Numbered from the stretch's first letter, positions 1 through 6,847 are shown. The stretch is DNA of 21,311 bases from an uncultured Eubacteriales bacterium (GCA_900551415.1 URWB01000029.1:1-21311); one strand, 5' to 3'. Made by a program: numbers and translations. The notes: generated by a model not told the origin, from the sequence alone.

Positions 1-245
1 GTTCCTGCTTTTTCAAGCATTCTCGTCCATGGTCCGAACCGTTTTTTGAGTTCCCGGTCATACAGCACGTCTTTTCGCATAGGCTCTCTGCCGTATTCCA
101 TGGTGAAATCCCGCACCAGCTGCAGCAATTCCTCATCGCTCATTTTGGTGTAGGGCGCGCACAGCGCGTTGAGCTTCCGCGCCTTTTCCGAATCGGTCAG
201 GTTCGGATCCTCCTCGATGCTCTGTTTCAGTTCTCGCTGATTCAT
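1..245 (-). CDS. HNH/homing-endonuclease-associated repeat protein, N-terminal part (runs off the left edge)
   Basis: An open frame runs leftward from an ATG at 245 to the window edge without a stop, so only about the first 81 residues are visible. An AGGAGA ribosome binding site sits 6 nt upstream of the start. The N-terminal half is charged (MNQRELKQSIEEDPNLTDSE). It is followed by a segment of the type DEELLQLVRDFTMEYGREP and then KRFGPWTRMLEKAG. That closing pattern, an Arg-Phe-Gly-x-Trp core followed by an Ala-Gly turn, is typical of the small DNA-binding repeat found beside HNH and homing endonucleases. I infer DNA binding. Whether a nuclease domain follows cannot be seen. It could equally be a stand-alone regulator carried by a mobile element, which would suit the recombinase 850 bp away. 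Confidence 0.6.
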   Translation of the reverse strand, partial: MNQRELKQSIEEDPNLTDSEKARKLNALCAPYTKMSDEELLQLVRDFTMEYGREPMRKDVLYDRELKKRFGPWTRMLEKAG

Positions 246-540
246 GTTCCATCTCCTTCTGATAGACAAAATGCTTTTGCAGTTTCTATCTATGCTCTAT
301 TTCTGTTTCCTTTTGCGGGCGGCGCTTCCCTTTTGCCTCCGCCCGCTGTAAGGATATATAAGGATGTCTGTTTTATCTCAGGCTCAAACTGCCACAAAAG
401 CCTGTAATTGATTCATTTTTCATTTTTGTGTTTGCCTGCATCGTTTCGTTTTGCCTCTGCATTACTTCACACTACTATGTATTGCTGCCCTAAGGGCGGT
501 GCTTTCCTTCGCAGCATCGCCCTAAAAGGATGAAAGAGCA

Positions 541-565
541 CAAAAAAACTGCCGTCTTTGGCAGT
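541..565 (-). terminator. Rho-independent terminator, minus strand
   Basis: Read on the minus strand, a perfect 6-bp stem (ACTGCC/GGCAGT, plus-strand arms 548-553 and 560-565) with a 6-nt loop is followed by seven T residues (plus-strand A tract 542-548). The nearest upstream minus-strand gene is the recombinase ending at 1099, more than 500 nt away. It therefore ends either a long recombinase transcript or an unrecognised minus-strand RNA. Confidence 0.75.
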
Positions 566-904
566 TCCTCTAAATTCAGATCATCAATGTTTCTGTATGC
601 GGTGCATGTCGTTATGCGCTCTGTCTACAGTTTGAAAAGTGCCGATCGGCAAGCATGCAAGCCGCTGTAACTGGAATGCTCTATATGCCGTTCTTACCTT
701 TTCTTCATTGATGCAAAATTCTACTGCCAAGAGATTTTTCCATCTGAACGATAACTCGTCTCCCGAACTTGTCCTGTCATGCAGGCATTACGGTTGCTGG
801 TACAGTTGGTCTCTCAACCATTTCCGTTAGTTATCCTCTTTTTACCAGTATATCTTGATACTGCGAGCTTGTGTTGCTCAATTTCTCGTCTTTTTTCGAC
901 AGGA

Positions 905-930
905 TTACCAAAAGGTACACTTTTTGGTAA
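905..930. repeat. Left copy of 21-bp inverted repeat; itself a 9-bp-arm palindrome
   Basis: Arms TTACCAAAA (905-913) and TTTTGGTAA (922-930) flank the 8-bp centre GGTACACT. Bases 909-929 are the exact reverse complement of 1073-1093. A TTCGACA heptamer lies next to this copy at 895-901, and TGTCGAA, its reverse complement, lies at 1061-1067 next to the other copy. Paired quasi-palindromes of this size beside a serine recombinase gene are what crossover or accessory sites look like. Confidence 0.7.
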
Positions 931-1072
931 GTCTCCGAAACTATTCATTTACATAGTTTTTGTCTTTTGAACACCTATATCCTATCATATCAAAAACTAA
1001 AAAGCAATATATTTTGATAAAAATGTGTCGAACTTGTGAAAAAATGCTGTTGTCGTATTTTGTCGAATTCAC

Positions 1073-1093
1073 TACCAAAAAGTGTACCTTTTG
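1073..1093. repeat. Right copy of the 21-bp inverted repeat, adjacent to the recombinase 3' end
   Basis: This is an exact reverse complement of 909-929, ending 5 bp before the recombinase stop codon at 1099. The two copies enclose about 143 bp of AT-rich DNA in inverted orientation. In serine recombinase systems, inverted sites lead to inversion rather than excision of the enclosed DNA. That outcome is inference here. Confidence 0.7.
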
Positions 1094-1098
1094 AAAAG

Positions 1099-1704
1099 TC
1101 AAAGCTCCATTGCTTTCATGGTCCGGTAGAAGGTGCCTTGGCTCAGCCCGCTTTGTATAAGCGCCTGCTGCAGGGGCAATTTTTTTTGCTTATATCGCAG
1201 AATCGCATCTGCAGCTTCCGGGCTGATCTCGACACAGGGTCTGCCAAAACGCACGCCGCGCGCCCGGGCGGCTTCGATACCTTCGCGCTGCCGCTGCCGG
1301 ATGTTTTCCCGCTCGTTTTCGGCGGCGAACGACAAAACCTGCAGCACCAGATCTGCGATGAATGTGCCGAGCAGATCTTTACTCAGGGTCGTATCCAGCA
1401 GCGGCATATCGATCACCTTGATGTCTGCTTTGATTTCCTTGGTGATGCAGCGCCACTGTTCGATGATCTCTTCGTAATCCCTGCCGAGCCGGTCGATGCT
1501 CTTGACTACCAGAATGTCTCCTTCCCGCAGGACATGCAGCAGCCTGCGATAGGCCGGTCGGTCAAAATCCTTGCCGGACTGCTTGTCTGTAAAGAGGCAG
1601 CCCGCGGGAATGCCGACCTGCTGCATCGCCAGCAGCTGTCTGTCCTCATTTTGTTCTTTTGTTGATACACGCACATATCCATATCGTCTGTTTCTCTGAT
1701 TCAT
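1099..1704 (-). CDS. Small serine recombinase (resolvase/invertase family)
   Basis: This is a 201-residue protein with the standard resolvase/invertase layout. The N-terminal catalytic domain opens YGYVRVSTKEQNEDRQL, with the nucleophilic serine at residue 14 in the VRVS motif. The active-site arginine region follows as KSIDRLGRDYEEI. A long helix (AENERENIRQRQREGIEAARARG) leads to the FGRP hinge, and a C-terminal helix-turn-helix ends LSQGTFYRTM. Length matches the usual 180-210 residues. I take the start at 1704 rather than 1710 because the GGGAGG ribosome binding site is then 8 nt away instead of 2. It cuts and rejoins DNA at short dyad sites, making a 5'-phosphoserine intermediate. The likely partners are the inverted repeats just past its stop. 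No transposase or conjugation gene is visible, so it may be an orphan or belong to an element extending to the left. Confidence 0.92.
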   Translation of the reverse strand: MNQRNRRYGYVRVSTKEQNEDRQLLAMQQVGIPAGCLFTDKQSGKDFDRPAYRRLLHVLREGDILVVKSIDRLGRDYEEIIEQWRCITKEIKADIKVIDMPLLDTTLSKDLLGTFIADLVLQVLSFAAENERENIRQRQREGIEAARARGVRFGRPCVEISPEAADAILRYKQKKLPLQQALIQSGLSQGTFYRTMKAMEL

Positions 1705-1929
1705 TTGCATTACCTCCCTTTTACCTTGCTAGTATTGGCAAAAGTGAACGAATCATCAGCAAATTACAAAACGACTTGATATTTTCCTTTCACACATGCC
1801 TTATACCCGTTTTTGTTTTATTTCCGCAAAAATATGCAGTTTTTTACCAGCACACTGCATGTTATACATGGTAAGGGGGTTGTATTTGTTTCCGGCCTGT
1901 GCTATACTTACGAGTGAAAACAGAATCAC
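1705..1929. other. Divergent intergenic region between recombinase and riboswitch
   Basis: It holds the recombinase ribosome binding site (near 1715) and the promoter of the riboswitch transcript (1880-1908). No gene is seen here on either strand. Confidence 0.6.
1880..1908 (+). promoter_or_regulatory. Sigma-A type promoter for the riboswitch transcript
   Basis: A -35 element TTGTAT (1880-1885) and a -10 element TATACT (1903-1908) are separated by exactly 17 bp. The predicted start near 1915 lies just 5' of the cobalamin riboswitch. Confidence 0.65.
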
Positions 1930-2150
1930 AAAAGATAATTTATGTTCTTCTTGCGCGGCGCTTTGCAGACTGCGGGCGGCTGGGCAGGAGGCTAAGATGG
2001 AAGCAGGTGAGAATCCTGCGCGGTCCCGCCACTGTATTGACGGAGCTTTATCTGTAATACCACTGAACGTTCGGAACATTTGGGAAGGTAGGTAAAGTGC
2101 TGAGGTCTGAGTCAGGAGACATGCATAGATTTACCATTTGCCGCGTCGGA
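1930..2150 (+). promoter_or_regulatory. Cobalamin (B12) riboswitch
   Basis: Several hallmark blocks of this aptamer class occur in the right order and spacing. A GAAGCAGGTGAGAATCCTGC-type stem (from 1998) is followed by the near-invariant CGCGGTCCCGCCACTGTA segment ending about 2037. A GGGAAGGT block lies near 2082-2090, and the B12 box AGTCAGGAGACATGC is at 2110-2124. Family knowledge: the RNA binds adenosyl- or other cobalamins and usually shuts off B12 transport or synthesis genes. Outer boundaries are estimated. The intrinsic terminator at 2194-2241 suggests control by transcription termination. No B12-related gene follows, which is unusual. Confidence 0.9.
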
Positions 2151-2193
2151 CGAGCGCGGGCAAAATGAAACAAGCAAATGCACAGTAAAAACG

Positions 2194-2241
2194 GGCTGTG
2201 GTCTTTTGGTGTTTTCGCACCATGGGGGCTGCAGTCTTTTT
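2194..2241 (+). terminator. Riboswitch expression-platform terminator
   Basis: A long wobble-rich stem pairs 2194-2211 with 2218-2236 around a TTTTCG loop and is followed directly by five T residues (2237-2241). Its innermost four pairs (GGTG/CACC) are Watson-Crick, and many of the rest are G-U. It lies about 70 nt after the B12 box, where the expression platform of a cobalamin riboswitch is expected. Confidence 0.7.
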
Positions 2242-2768
2242 GAATACAAAAATCCACTTAGATATCTCCATGTTTGGATTACCGGCAAAATCGAGCTAAT
2301 CCGAAGGTCAAGAGAATCTCCTCCTTAGATTCATTGATAAGAATATGTTTCAAGATAAGCGAAAAGACAGCAGCGGTGAAAAAAATAAGTGCGAGCAAGC
2401 ATTCGGAGCTCCAAAGAAAAAACGTTAAATAAAGAATCAAAACAACAAATGATTACCGAACATCTTGCTAATCTGTTTTGCTGCCTTTGCTTTGACCACA
2501 GCTCCCACAAATCCATGAACAGAAAAGCCGCGGTCCGCACCGGACCTCGAAAGTTTTCTTCTGTATATATCACGATCCTCGCCCAGAAGGGCGCCGGGAA
2601 GAAAGGGGGAACCGCTGCGTGAATACGAATTTCATCGGCCTTCCTTGCATACCGCGAGCGGTTGACCGCGGGAGTGCAAAGAGCGAAGGCTTCAATTAGT
2701 CATACGATATTTTTAATCGAAACACCATTGCTAAAAAACACTAGAATCAGAAAGAGAGGAAAATATCT
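2242..2768 (+). other. Gene-free leader region between riboswitch terminator and the 58-codon ORF
   Basis: No convincing coding frame is seen; the frames at 2389-2622 (plus) and 2331-2573 (minus) lack ribosome binding sites. Short hairpins are visible: GGATTA/TAATCC (about 2275-2301) and AATCT/AGATT (about 2314-2330). A much more elaborate structured block occupies about 2560-2692. If the transcript from 1915 reads through the terminator, this would be an unusually long 5' leader for the ORF at 2769. Confidence 0.5.
2560..2692 (+). ncRNA. Structured RNA element, possibly a divergent c-di-AMP (ydaO/yuaA-like) riboswitch
   Basis: The block contains a CGCCC-AGAA-GGGCG hairpin, then GCCGGGAAG, GGGGGAACCGC and GTGAAT. 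It ends in an extended imperfect stem-loop whose nested arms are GCCTTC/GAAGGC, TTGCA/TGCAA and CCGCG/CGCGG. The pair GGGGGAACC and GTGAAT at close spacing resembles the core of the ydaO class. However, the conserved CCGAAnCCGnCAGCTAACC block of that class is not present in clear form. I therefore support 'structured leader RNA' with fair confidence and the ligand class only weakly. It lies upstream of the 58-codon ORF on the same strand. Confidence 0.35.
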
Positions 2769-2945
2769 ATGAAACAGACATTATTCGATAACATGAAAAA
2801 CTATTACAGACAGCAGTGCGAGAATCGTCAGGAGCAGCTCGTCGGGTTGTATCTTCGTCAGGAACGCTGGGAAAATCCTGCGCATGCGTACCCGCGCGGC
2901 AGTTGGAGTCAGCTGTTTACCGACGCTCGCGAAACAGCGAAATAA
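2769..2945 (+). CDS. Small hypothetical protein, 58 aa
   Basis: The reading frame runs from ATG 2769 to TAA 2945. A GAGAGGA ribosome binding site lies 9-10 nt upstream, and a very strong intrinsic terminator follows 16 nt after the stop, so the transcription unit is complete. The product is hydrophilic and rich in Gln, Arg and Glu (MKQTLFDNMKNYYRQQ, then LYLRQERWENPAHAYP). It has no membrane segment, signal peptide or cysteine cluster; one Cys is at residue 17. I do not recognise a family. It is the only plus-strand ORF after the cobalamin riboswitch and the second structured leader, so it is the formal candidate target of both. The frame could instead be the remnant of a longer lost gene. 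Confidence 0.55.
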   Translation: MKQTLFDNMKNYYRQQCENRQEQLVGLYLRQERWENPAHAYPRGSWSQLFTDARETAK

Positions 2946-2961
2946 GAATATCCACCTTTTG

Positions 2962-3002
2962 GCGCGCATCACGAAACATCGGTTTCGTGGTGCGCGCTTT
3001 TT
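2962..3002 (+). terminator. Strong rho-independent terminator after the 58-codon ORF
   Basis: A 16-bp stem (arms 2962-2977 and 2982-2997, one G-U pair) with a 4-nt ATCG loop is followed by five T residues. It ends plus-strand transcription just before the convergent dapF gene. The minus-strand side has no T tract, so it probably does not serve dapF. Confidence 0.88.
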
Positions 3003-3048
3003 CGTTCGTCACATCACGCCCGGATCATGTTCACGGGTTATACACAGG

Positions 3049-3900
3049 TTATAAAAGCACATTCAACTCCTCGTCGCAGACTTCTCCCTCAGCGACGATA
3101 TTGGTCGGGCCGGTCAGGTAGATATCCGTGATCTTCTCGGTCTGCGGATCTGTATTTAAGGTGATAAACAGCTCGCCGCCCGGTACGTGCACGCGGGTAT
3201 TCTCACCGCTGACAAGTCCTCTGCGCATCAGCGCCGCAACGACAGAGCCGGTGCCTGTGCCGCAAGCCAGCGTGAAGTCCTCAACACCGCGTTCATAGGT
3301 CAGTTCTTCCACTTCGTTCTCGCCGATCACCCGACAGAAGTTCACATTCGCGCCCTTCGGAAACGCGCTATTTGCCCGCAGCTTGCGCCCAAGCTCGCGC
3401 AGAGCCTCCTGTGTCATCGCGCAGTCGCCATCCAGCAGCACGACCGCGTGCGGCAGTCCGGGATCGCCAAGCTCCAAATAGTCGCACTGCACTGCTTTAC
3501 CGTCGATCTTTGCGGTTACGTCCTGCGCAAACTTCGTAATGTCATTCAGACGTACGGTGTACATCCGCTTATCCCTGCGCTGTCCGACGACCAGTCCGGC
3601 CGTCGTCTCCACACGCTGCGTCTCGCCTGCCAGCCCCTTTTCGTACCCGTATCTGGCGATACAGCGCGCGCCGTTGCCGCACATTTCTCCGAGGCTACCG
3701 TCCGCATTATAAAAATACATGCGGTAATCGCCGCCGTTTTGCGGCGCGTCCACGATCATCATGCCATCCGCGCCAATCGACATGCGCCGCGTGCATAGCC
3801 GTCTGGCCAGCGCCGCAAACTGCGCCTGCGGTAATTTTTCTTCCATATTATTGATGACAATGAAATCATTGCCTGCCCCTTGCATTTTCGTAAATTTCAT
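3049..3900 (-). CDS. dapF: Diaminopimelate epimerase
   Basis: This PLP-independent cytoplasmic enzyme interconverts LL- and meso-diaminopimelate, the last step before meso-DAP is used for peptidoglycan or decarboxylated to lysine. The 283-residue length is typical. The N-terminus MKFTKMQGAGNDFIVI is diagnostic. The two catalytic cysteines are visible: Cys74 in EMCGNGARC and Cys213 in LACGTGTGS. The two pseudo-symmetric halves are complete. The start at 3900 is fixed by a GGAGGG ribosome binding site about 8 nt upstream. It lies 49 bp downstream of the MATE gene on the same strand and probably shares its transcript. lysA, the next step of the pathway, lies just beyond the MATE gene. No terminator was seen after it. 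Confidence 0.97.
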   Translation of the reverse strand: MKFTKMQGAGNDFIVINNMEEKLPQAQFAALARRLCTRRMSIGADGMMIVDAPQNGGDYRMYFYNADGSLGEMCGNGARCIARYGYEKGLAGETQRVETTAGLVVGQRRDKRMYTVRLNDITKFAQDVTAKIDGKAVQCDYLELGDPGLPHAVVLLDGDCAMTQEALRELGRKLRANSAFPKGANVNFCRVIGENEVEELTYERGVEDFTLACGTGTGSVVAALMRRGLVSGENTRVHVPGGELFITLNTDPQTEKITDIYLTGPTNIVAEGEVCDEELNVLL

Positions 3901-3949
3901 TGAGATTCCCTCCTTCAGCCCGCAAAGGCTGTTTGCTTTTTTTATTGCG

Positions 3950-5332
3950 TCAAAATGTCCTTCTGCCTTTCTTCAGGCGGATCCAGCACAGAACCGCCCG
4001 CGAGATCCAGTCACAGGCCATCGCAACCCACAGAAACTCCAAGCCCAGTCCAAACCCCTTCACAAAAAGGAAGGATAGCGGCAGTCTGACTGCCCACATG
4101 CCGATGACAGCGATCAGAAACGGCCATTTCGTATCACCCTCGCCTCTCATAATGCCGGTTGCCACATAATTGACCGCCAGACATGGCTCTGCGAAAGTCT
4201 GAATCCGCAGCAGCACGGCTCCCGCTTTGATGACCGCCGCATCAGCGATAAAGAAGCCCATCAGCTGTGGTGCGAACACATACATCAAAGCTGCCATCGT
4301 ACACATGATCATAAGGTCATAGATCATGCACAGCCGCGCGTATTCGTGCTTCAAATCCTCGCGTCCGGCACCTGCAGACTGCGCGACCAATGTTGTGACG
4401 GCGATCCCGAAACCAAACGCGGGCATATAGCAGATCGATTCTCCGGTATTTGCCAGTTGGTGCGCGGCCAGCGCCGCGGTTCCCAGACCCGTCGCCAGCG
4501 CCGATGTCAAGATCTGCCCGAAGGAAATACTGATACGCTCAAACATCACCGGAACGCTCAGGTACAGCATCTGCCGCACAATTACTTTGTCCGGGCGATA
4601 GTCGTCCCGCACCCCGATTGAAATCGCGCGCCTCTTGGAAAACAGCACCCGCAGCATCAAAAGCCCCGCGATGAGCGCGCCGCCGCTCGTGCCGAGTGCC
4701 GCGCCGCGTACGCCAAGCCCCAGTCCGATGGTCCTGACAGTGAAGCCCATCAGCTTCACGCTGCCGACCGGATAGATCAGCAGATAGTTCAGCACGATAT
4801 TGATGAGGTTAAACAGCACATTGTACAGCATCGGCGTTTTGGTGTCGCCAAGGCCCCGCACAAGGCCGCTGCAGACTGCAAGCATGATCTGAAACGGAAT
4901 ACCAAAGCCGATCAGCATCAGATAACCGCGCGCATCCGGTATGATGTCCGGTTCTGCGCCCATCACCCTCGCGAAAAATTGAGCGATCCCTTCGATCAGC
5001 GTCAGCATAATCAGCCCTAAAAGCAGCATGGCAATTATCGCCTGCCGCATGATTTTTTTGACCTTTTCCGGGTTATTCTGACCGACAGCTGTGGCCGTCA
5101 AAACAGAAAATCCCGTCACCGGACCCCAAATGATTCCGTTGATCATCCACAGCAGACTCGTATTGATCGTTACCGAGGCTGCTGCGTTGACACCCATGCT
5201 TCCCACCATCGCCAGATCGACATAACTCACCATGGTCTGCATGATCTGCTCCAGGATCGCCGGCCACGCGAGCAAAAGGACGATCTTGCGCGTCGATATC
5301 TTTTCATTGATCAGTTGCTGTTCTGTTTGCAT
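3950..5332 (-). CDS. MATE family multidrug/metabolite efflux transporter
   Basis: This is a 460-residue polytopic membrane protein with about 12 hydrophobic segments in two homologous halves, the normal MATE size. The first transmembrane region (IVLLLAWPAILEQIMQTMV) followed by YVDLAMVGSMG, and the matching second-half segment LYLSVPVMFERISISFGQIL, are characteristic of the MatE domain. Members export cationic drugs or metabolites in exchange for Na+ or H+; the substrate cannot be read from sequence. The ribosome binding site before ATG 5332 is weak (AGGGGT). The gene sits between lysA and dapF, 139 bp after lysA and 49 bp before dapF. A link to lysine or DAP metabolism is possible, but the position may only reflect shared transcription. 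Confidence 0.93.
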   Translation of the reverse strand: MQTEQQLINEKISTRKIVLLLAWPAILEQIMQTMVSYVDLAMVGSMGVNAAASVTINTSLLWMINGIIWGPVTGFSVLTATAVGQNNPEKVKKIMRQAIIAMLLLGLIMLTLIEGIAQFFARVMGAEPDIIPDARGYLMLIGFGIPFQIMLAVCSGLVRGLGDTKTPMLYNVLFNLINIVLNYLLIYPVGSVKLMGFTVRTIGLGLGVRGAALGTSGGALIAGLLMLRVLFSKRRAISIGVRDDYRPDKVIVRQMLYLSVPVMFERISISFGQILTSALATGLGTAALAAHQLANTGESICYMPAFGFGIAVTTLVAQSAGAGREDLKHEYARLCMIYDLMIMCTMAALMYVFAPQLMGFFIADAAVIKAGAVLLRIQTFAEPCLAVNYVATGIMRGEGDTKWPFLIAVIGMWAVRLPLSFLFVKGFGLGLEFLWVAMACDWISRAVLCWIRLKKGRRTF

Positions 5333-5423
5333 TGTTTACCCCTGCCATTCAATCGCTGTGTTTCTGCCTGCAAGTATTGCATGAATCGCTGCTTTTGTCA
5401 AGCCCATCCAATGCATAAAGAGA

Positions 5424-5443
5424 GGGAGACTGTAGTGTCTCCC
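5424..5443 (-). terminator. Probable intrinsic terminator after lysA
   Basis: A perfect 7-bp stem GGGAGAC/GTCTCCC with a 6-nt loop lies 28 nt after the lysA stop. On the minus strand it is followed by TCTCTTTATG, a poor T tract. It may partly separate the spmA-lysA unit from MATE-dapF. Confidence 0.45.
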
Positions 5444-5471
5444 CGTTTGTCTCCTACATCAATGATGTGTG

Positions 5472-6776
5472 TTACAGCTCATTTCGAACCAGATCCTCAA
5501 AGGTCTGCGCTTTTACTGCAACGTAATTCTCGTTCCCGCCGCGCAGCATGACGGTCGCGGGCTTCGGCAGGCGGTTATAATTGGAGGCCATAGAATAGTG
5601 ATAAGCGCCCGCCGTACAGACCGCGATGGTATCATACCTCTGCACGGAAGCCGGCATCATGACGTTTTCTTGAATGATGTCTCCGGACTCGCAGCATCTT
5701 CCGACGACAGAAGCCTCAAAGTCAGCCTTTTCGTCCATCTTGTTCGCCACATAGCAGGTGTACTTGGATTTATAGAGCGCGTAGCGCGGAGAATCCGGCA
5801 TACCTCCGTCGATGGATACATAGTTTTTGTATCCCGGAATTTTTTTAACCGTTCCGACGGTATACAGTACCATGCCGGCGTCACCCACAATGGATCTGCC
5901 CGGTTCCATGCGGATCTCCGGCATCTCGAGCGAGAGTTTCGCGCAGGTTGCCTTGACGACAGCCGCAATCTCGCTGATTCGTTTATCAATATCAAGCACC
6001 GGGTCGGATTCTGTATATCTAACACCAAAGCCTCCGCCCAGGTCTAATTGTCTGCATGTATATCCATACGCTTCGCGCATCCTGGCGATAAACTCCAGCA
6101 TGATGACCGCGCCGCGCTCAAAAACATCCTCCGCGAAAATCTGTGAGCCCAGATGGCAGTGGAAGCCTTCAAGAGAAATATTTTCCTTCGCGAGCGTATG
6201 TTTGGTGATTTCTTCCGCTTGTCCGGTTTCAATGGCCTGTCCGAATTTTGAATCGACCTTGCCGGTAGAAACAGCTTCAAACGTATGTGTGTCGATGCCC
6301 GGGGTCAGTCTAAGCAGAATTTTTTGCGTCTTTCCCTGCCGCTTCGCTTCCCGGTCAATCGCGTCAACTTCTTCTGCATTGTCCGCGACAAAGTAACCGA
6401 TATTATGCTCTATCGCGTATCGGATGTCCCAGTCTGTCTTATTATTGCTGTGAAAATATGCGTTTTGGATGTCATAGCCGGCTTGCAGCGCCGTATAAAT
6501 TTCACCGGCGGAAACAACGTCGATGCCCATCCCTTCCTCGGACATGATCTCATAAAGCCTCTTGAAGCAGTTTGCCTTGGAAGCGTAAAGCGGCCTCGCT
6601 TTTTCTCCGTAGTATTTGTGCAGAGCGTTTTTATACAATCTGCATTTTTCGCGAATTTTGTCCTCGTCCATCAGATAGAGCGGTGTTCCGTATTTTTTTG
6701 CCAGCTCCACAACATCCTGTCCGGCAAAAAGCAGGTGTCTCCCATCCTCTGATATGCGAATGTTATCACAAATCAT
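5472..6776 (-). CDS. lysA: Diaminopimelate decarboxylase
   Basis: This fold-type III PLP enzyme converts meso-diaminopimelate to L-lysine and CO2 in the cytoplasm. The protein is 434 residues. The Schiff-base lysine is Lys67 in PLYASKANC. Other conserved blocks are HCHLGSQ at 206-212, the phosphate-binding LDLGGGFGVRYT at 245-255, EPGRSIV at 291-297 and the inter-subunit active-site CCESGD at 361-366. The start at 6776 has an AGAGGAG site 9-10 nt upstream. It follows the LD-carboxypeptidase gene by 99 bp, with a large hairpin in the gap but no T tract, so it may be read with the spmA operon. In that context it could serve to use recycled DAP as well as biosynthetic DAP; this is inference. Confidence 0.96.
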   Translation of the reverse strand: MICDNIRISEDGRHLLFAGQDVVELAKKYGTPLYLMDEDKIREKCRLYKNALHKYYGEKARPLYASKANCFKRLYEIMSEEGMGIDVVSAGEIYTALQAGYDIQNAYFHSNNKTDWDIRYAIEHNIGYFVADNAEEVDAIDREAKRQGKTQKILLRLTPGIDTHTFEAVSTGKVDSKFGQAIETGQAEEITKHTLAKENISLEGFHCHLGSQIFAEDVFERGAVIMLEFIARMREAYGYTCRQLDLGGGFGVRYTESDPVLDIDKRISEIAAVVKATCAKLSLEMPEIRMEPGRSIVGDAGMVLYTVGTVKKIPGYKNYVSIDGGMPDSPRYALYKSKYTCYVANKMDEKADFEASVVGRCCESGDIIQENVMMPASVQRYDTIAVCTAGAYHYSMASNYNRLPKPATVMLRGGNENYVAVKAQTFEDLVRNEL

Positions 6777-6806
6777 ATCCTATTTCTCCTCTTTTTATTT
6801 TTTTTA

Positions 6807-6847
6807 CAGCCTGCGCATCGGACAAATGAGGTCCGGCACGCAGGCTG
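6807..6847 (-). repeat. Large hairpin in the gap between LD-carboxypeptidase and lysA
   Basis: Outer arms CAGCCTGCG (6807-6815) and CGCAGGCTG (6839-6847) and inner arms CGGAC/GTCCG form a long stem. Read in the gene direction (minus) the stem is followed by an A-rich stretch rather than T residues, so it is not a standard terminator. It may protect or attenuate mRNA between the two genes. Confidence 0.6.

Larger units (their letters stand above)
246..1098. other. Gene-free stretch between the HNH-repeat gene and the recombinase
   Basis: No credible coding frame was found on either strand; the plus-strand frames at 639-970 lack ribosome binding sites and recognisable protein character. What is present is structural. 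A hairpin has 8-bp arms GCGGGCGG/CCGCCCGC at 315-322 and 339-346. Another has 10-bp arms with one G-U pair at 493-502 and 514-523. There is a minus-strand terminator at 541-565 and the two recombinase-proximal inverted repeats at 905-930 and 1073-1093. Between about 930 and 1070 the DNA is strikingly AT-rich. The stretch may contain a decayed gene, but I cannot identify one. Confidence 0.6.

Noticed and set aside
1036..1665. 209-codon plus-strand frame opposite the recombinase
   Set aside because: It is the complement of a clear serine recombinase with intact motifs, and it lacks a ribosome binding site and family character.
1..1704. A complete Tn3-type transposon
   Set aside because: There is a resolvase-like gene but no tnpA and no terminal inverted repeats; the 21-bp repeats are internal and lie only downstream of the recombinase.
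2331..2622. Overlapping frames on both strands (2389-2622 plus, 2331-2573 minus) in the leader region
   Set aside because: Neither has a ribosome binding site or protein-like pattern, and the DNA there looks structural.
2560..2692. Lysine, glmS, SAM, FMN, M-box or T-box identity for the structured leader
   Set aside because: The conserved cores of these classes, such as the GGGTGGNACCGCG T-box, were not found, and the downstream ORF does not fit.
3038..3046. TTATACACA, one mismatch from a DnaA box
   Set aside because: A single near-match without a cluster or AT-rich unwinding region; it gives no support for an origin.
3187..3798. 203-codon plus-strand frame opposite dapF
   Set aside because: It is an antisense shadow of dapF; the minus-strand product has both catalytic cysteines.
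5333..5471. A sigma-54 promoter for MATE-dapF
   Set aside because: No GG-N10-GC site was found on the minus strand in this gap; TGCAAGTATTGC near 5378 does not have the required spacing.
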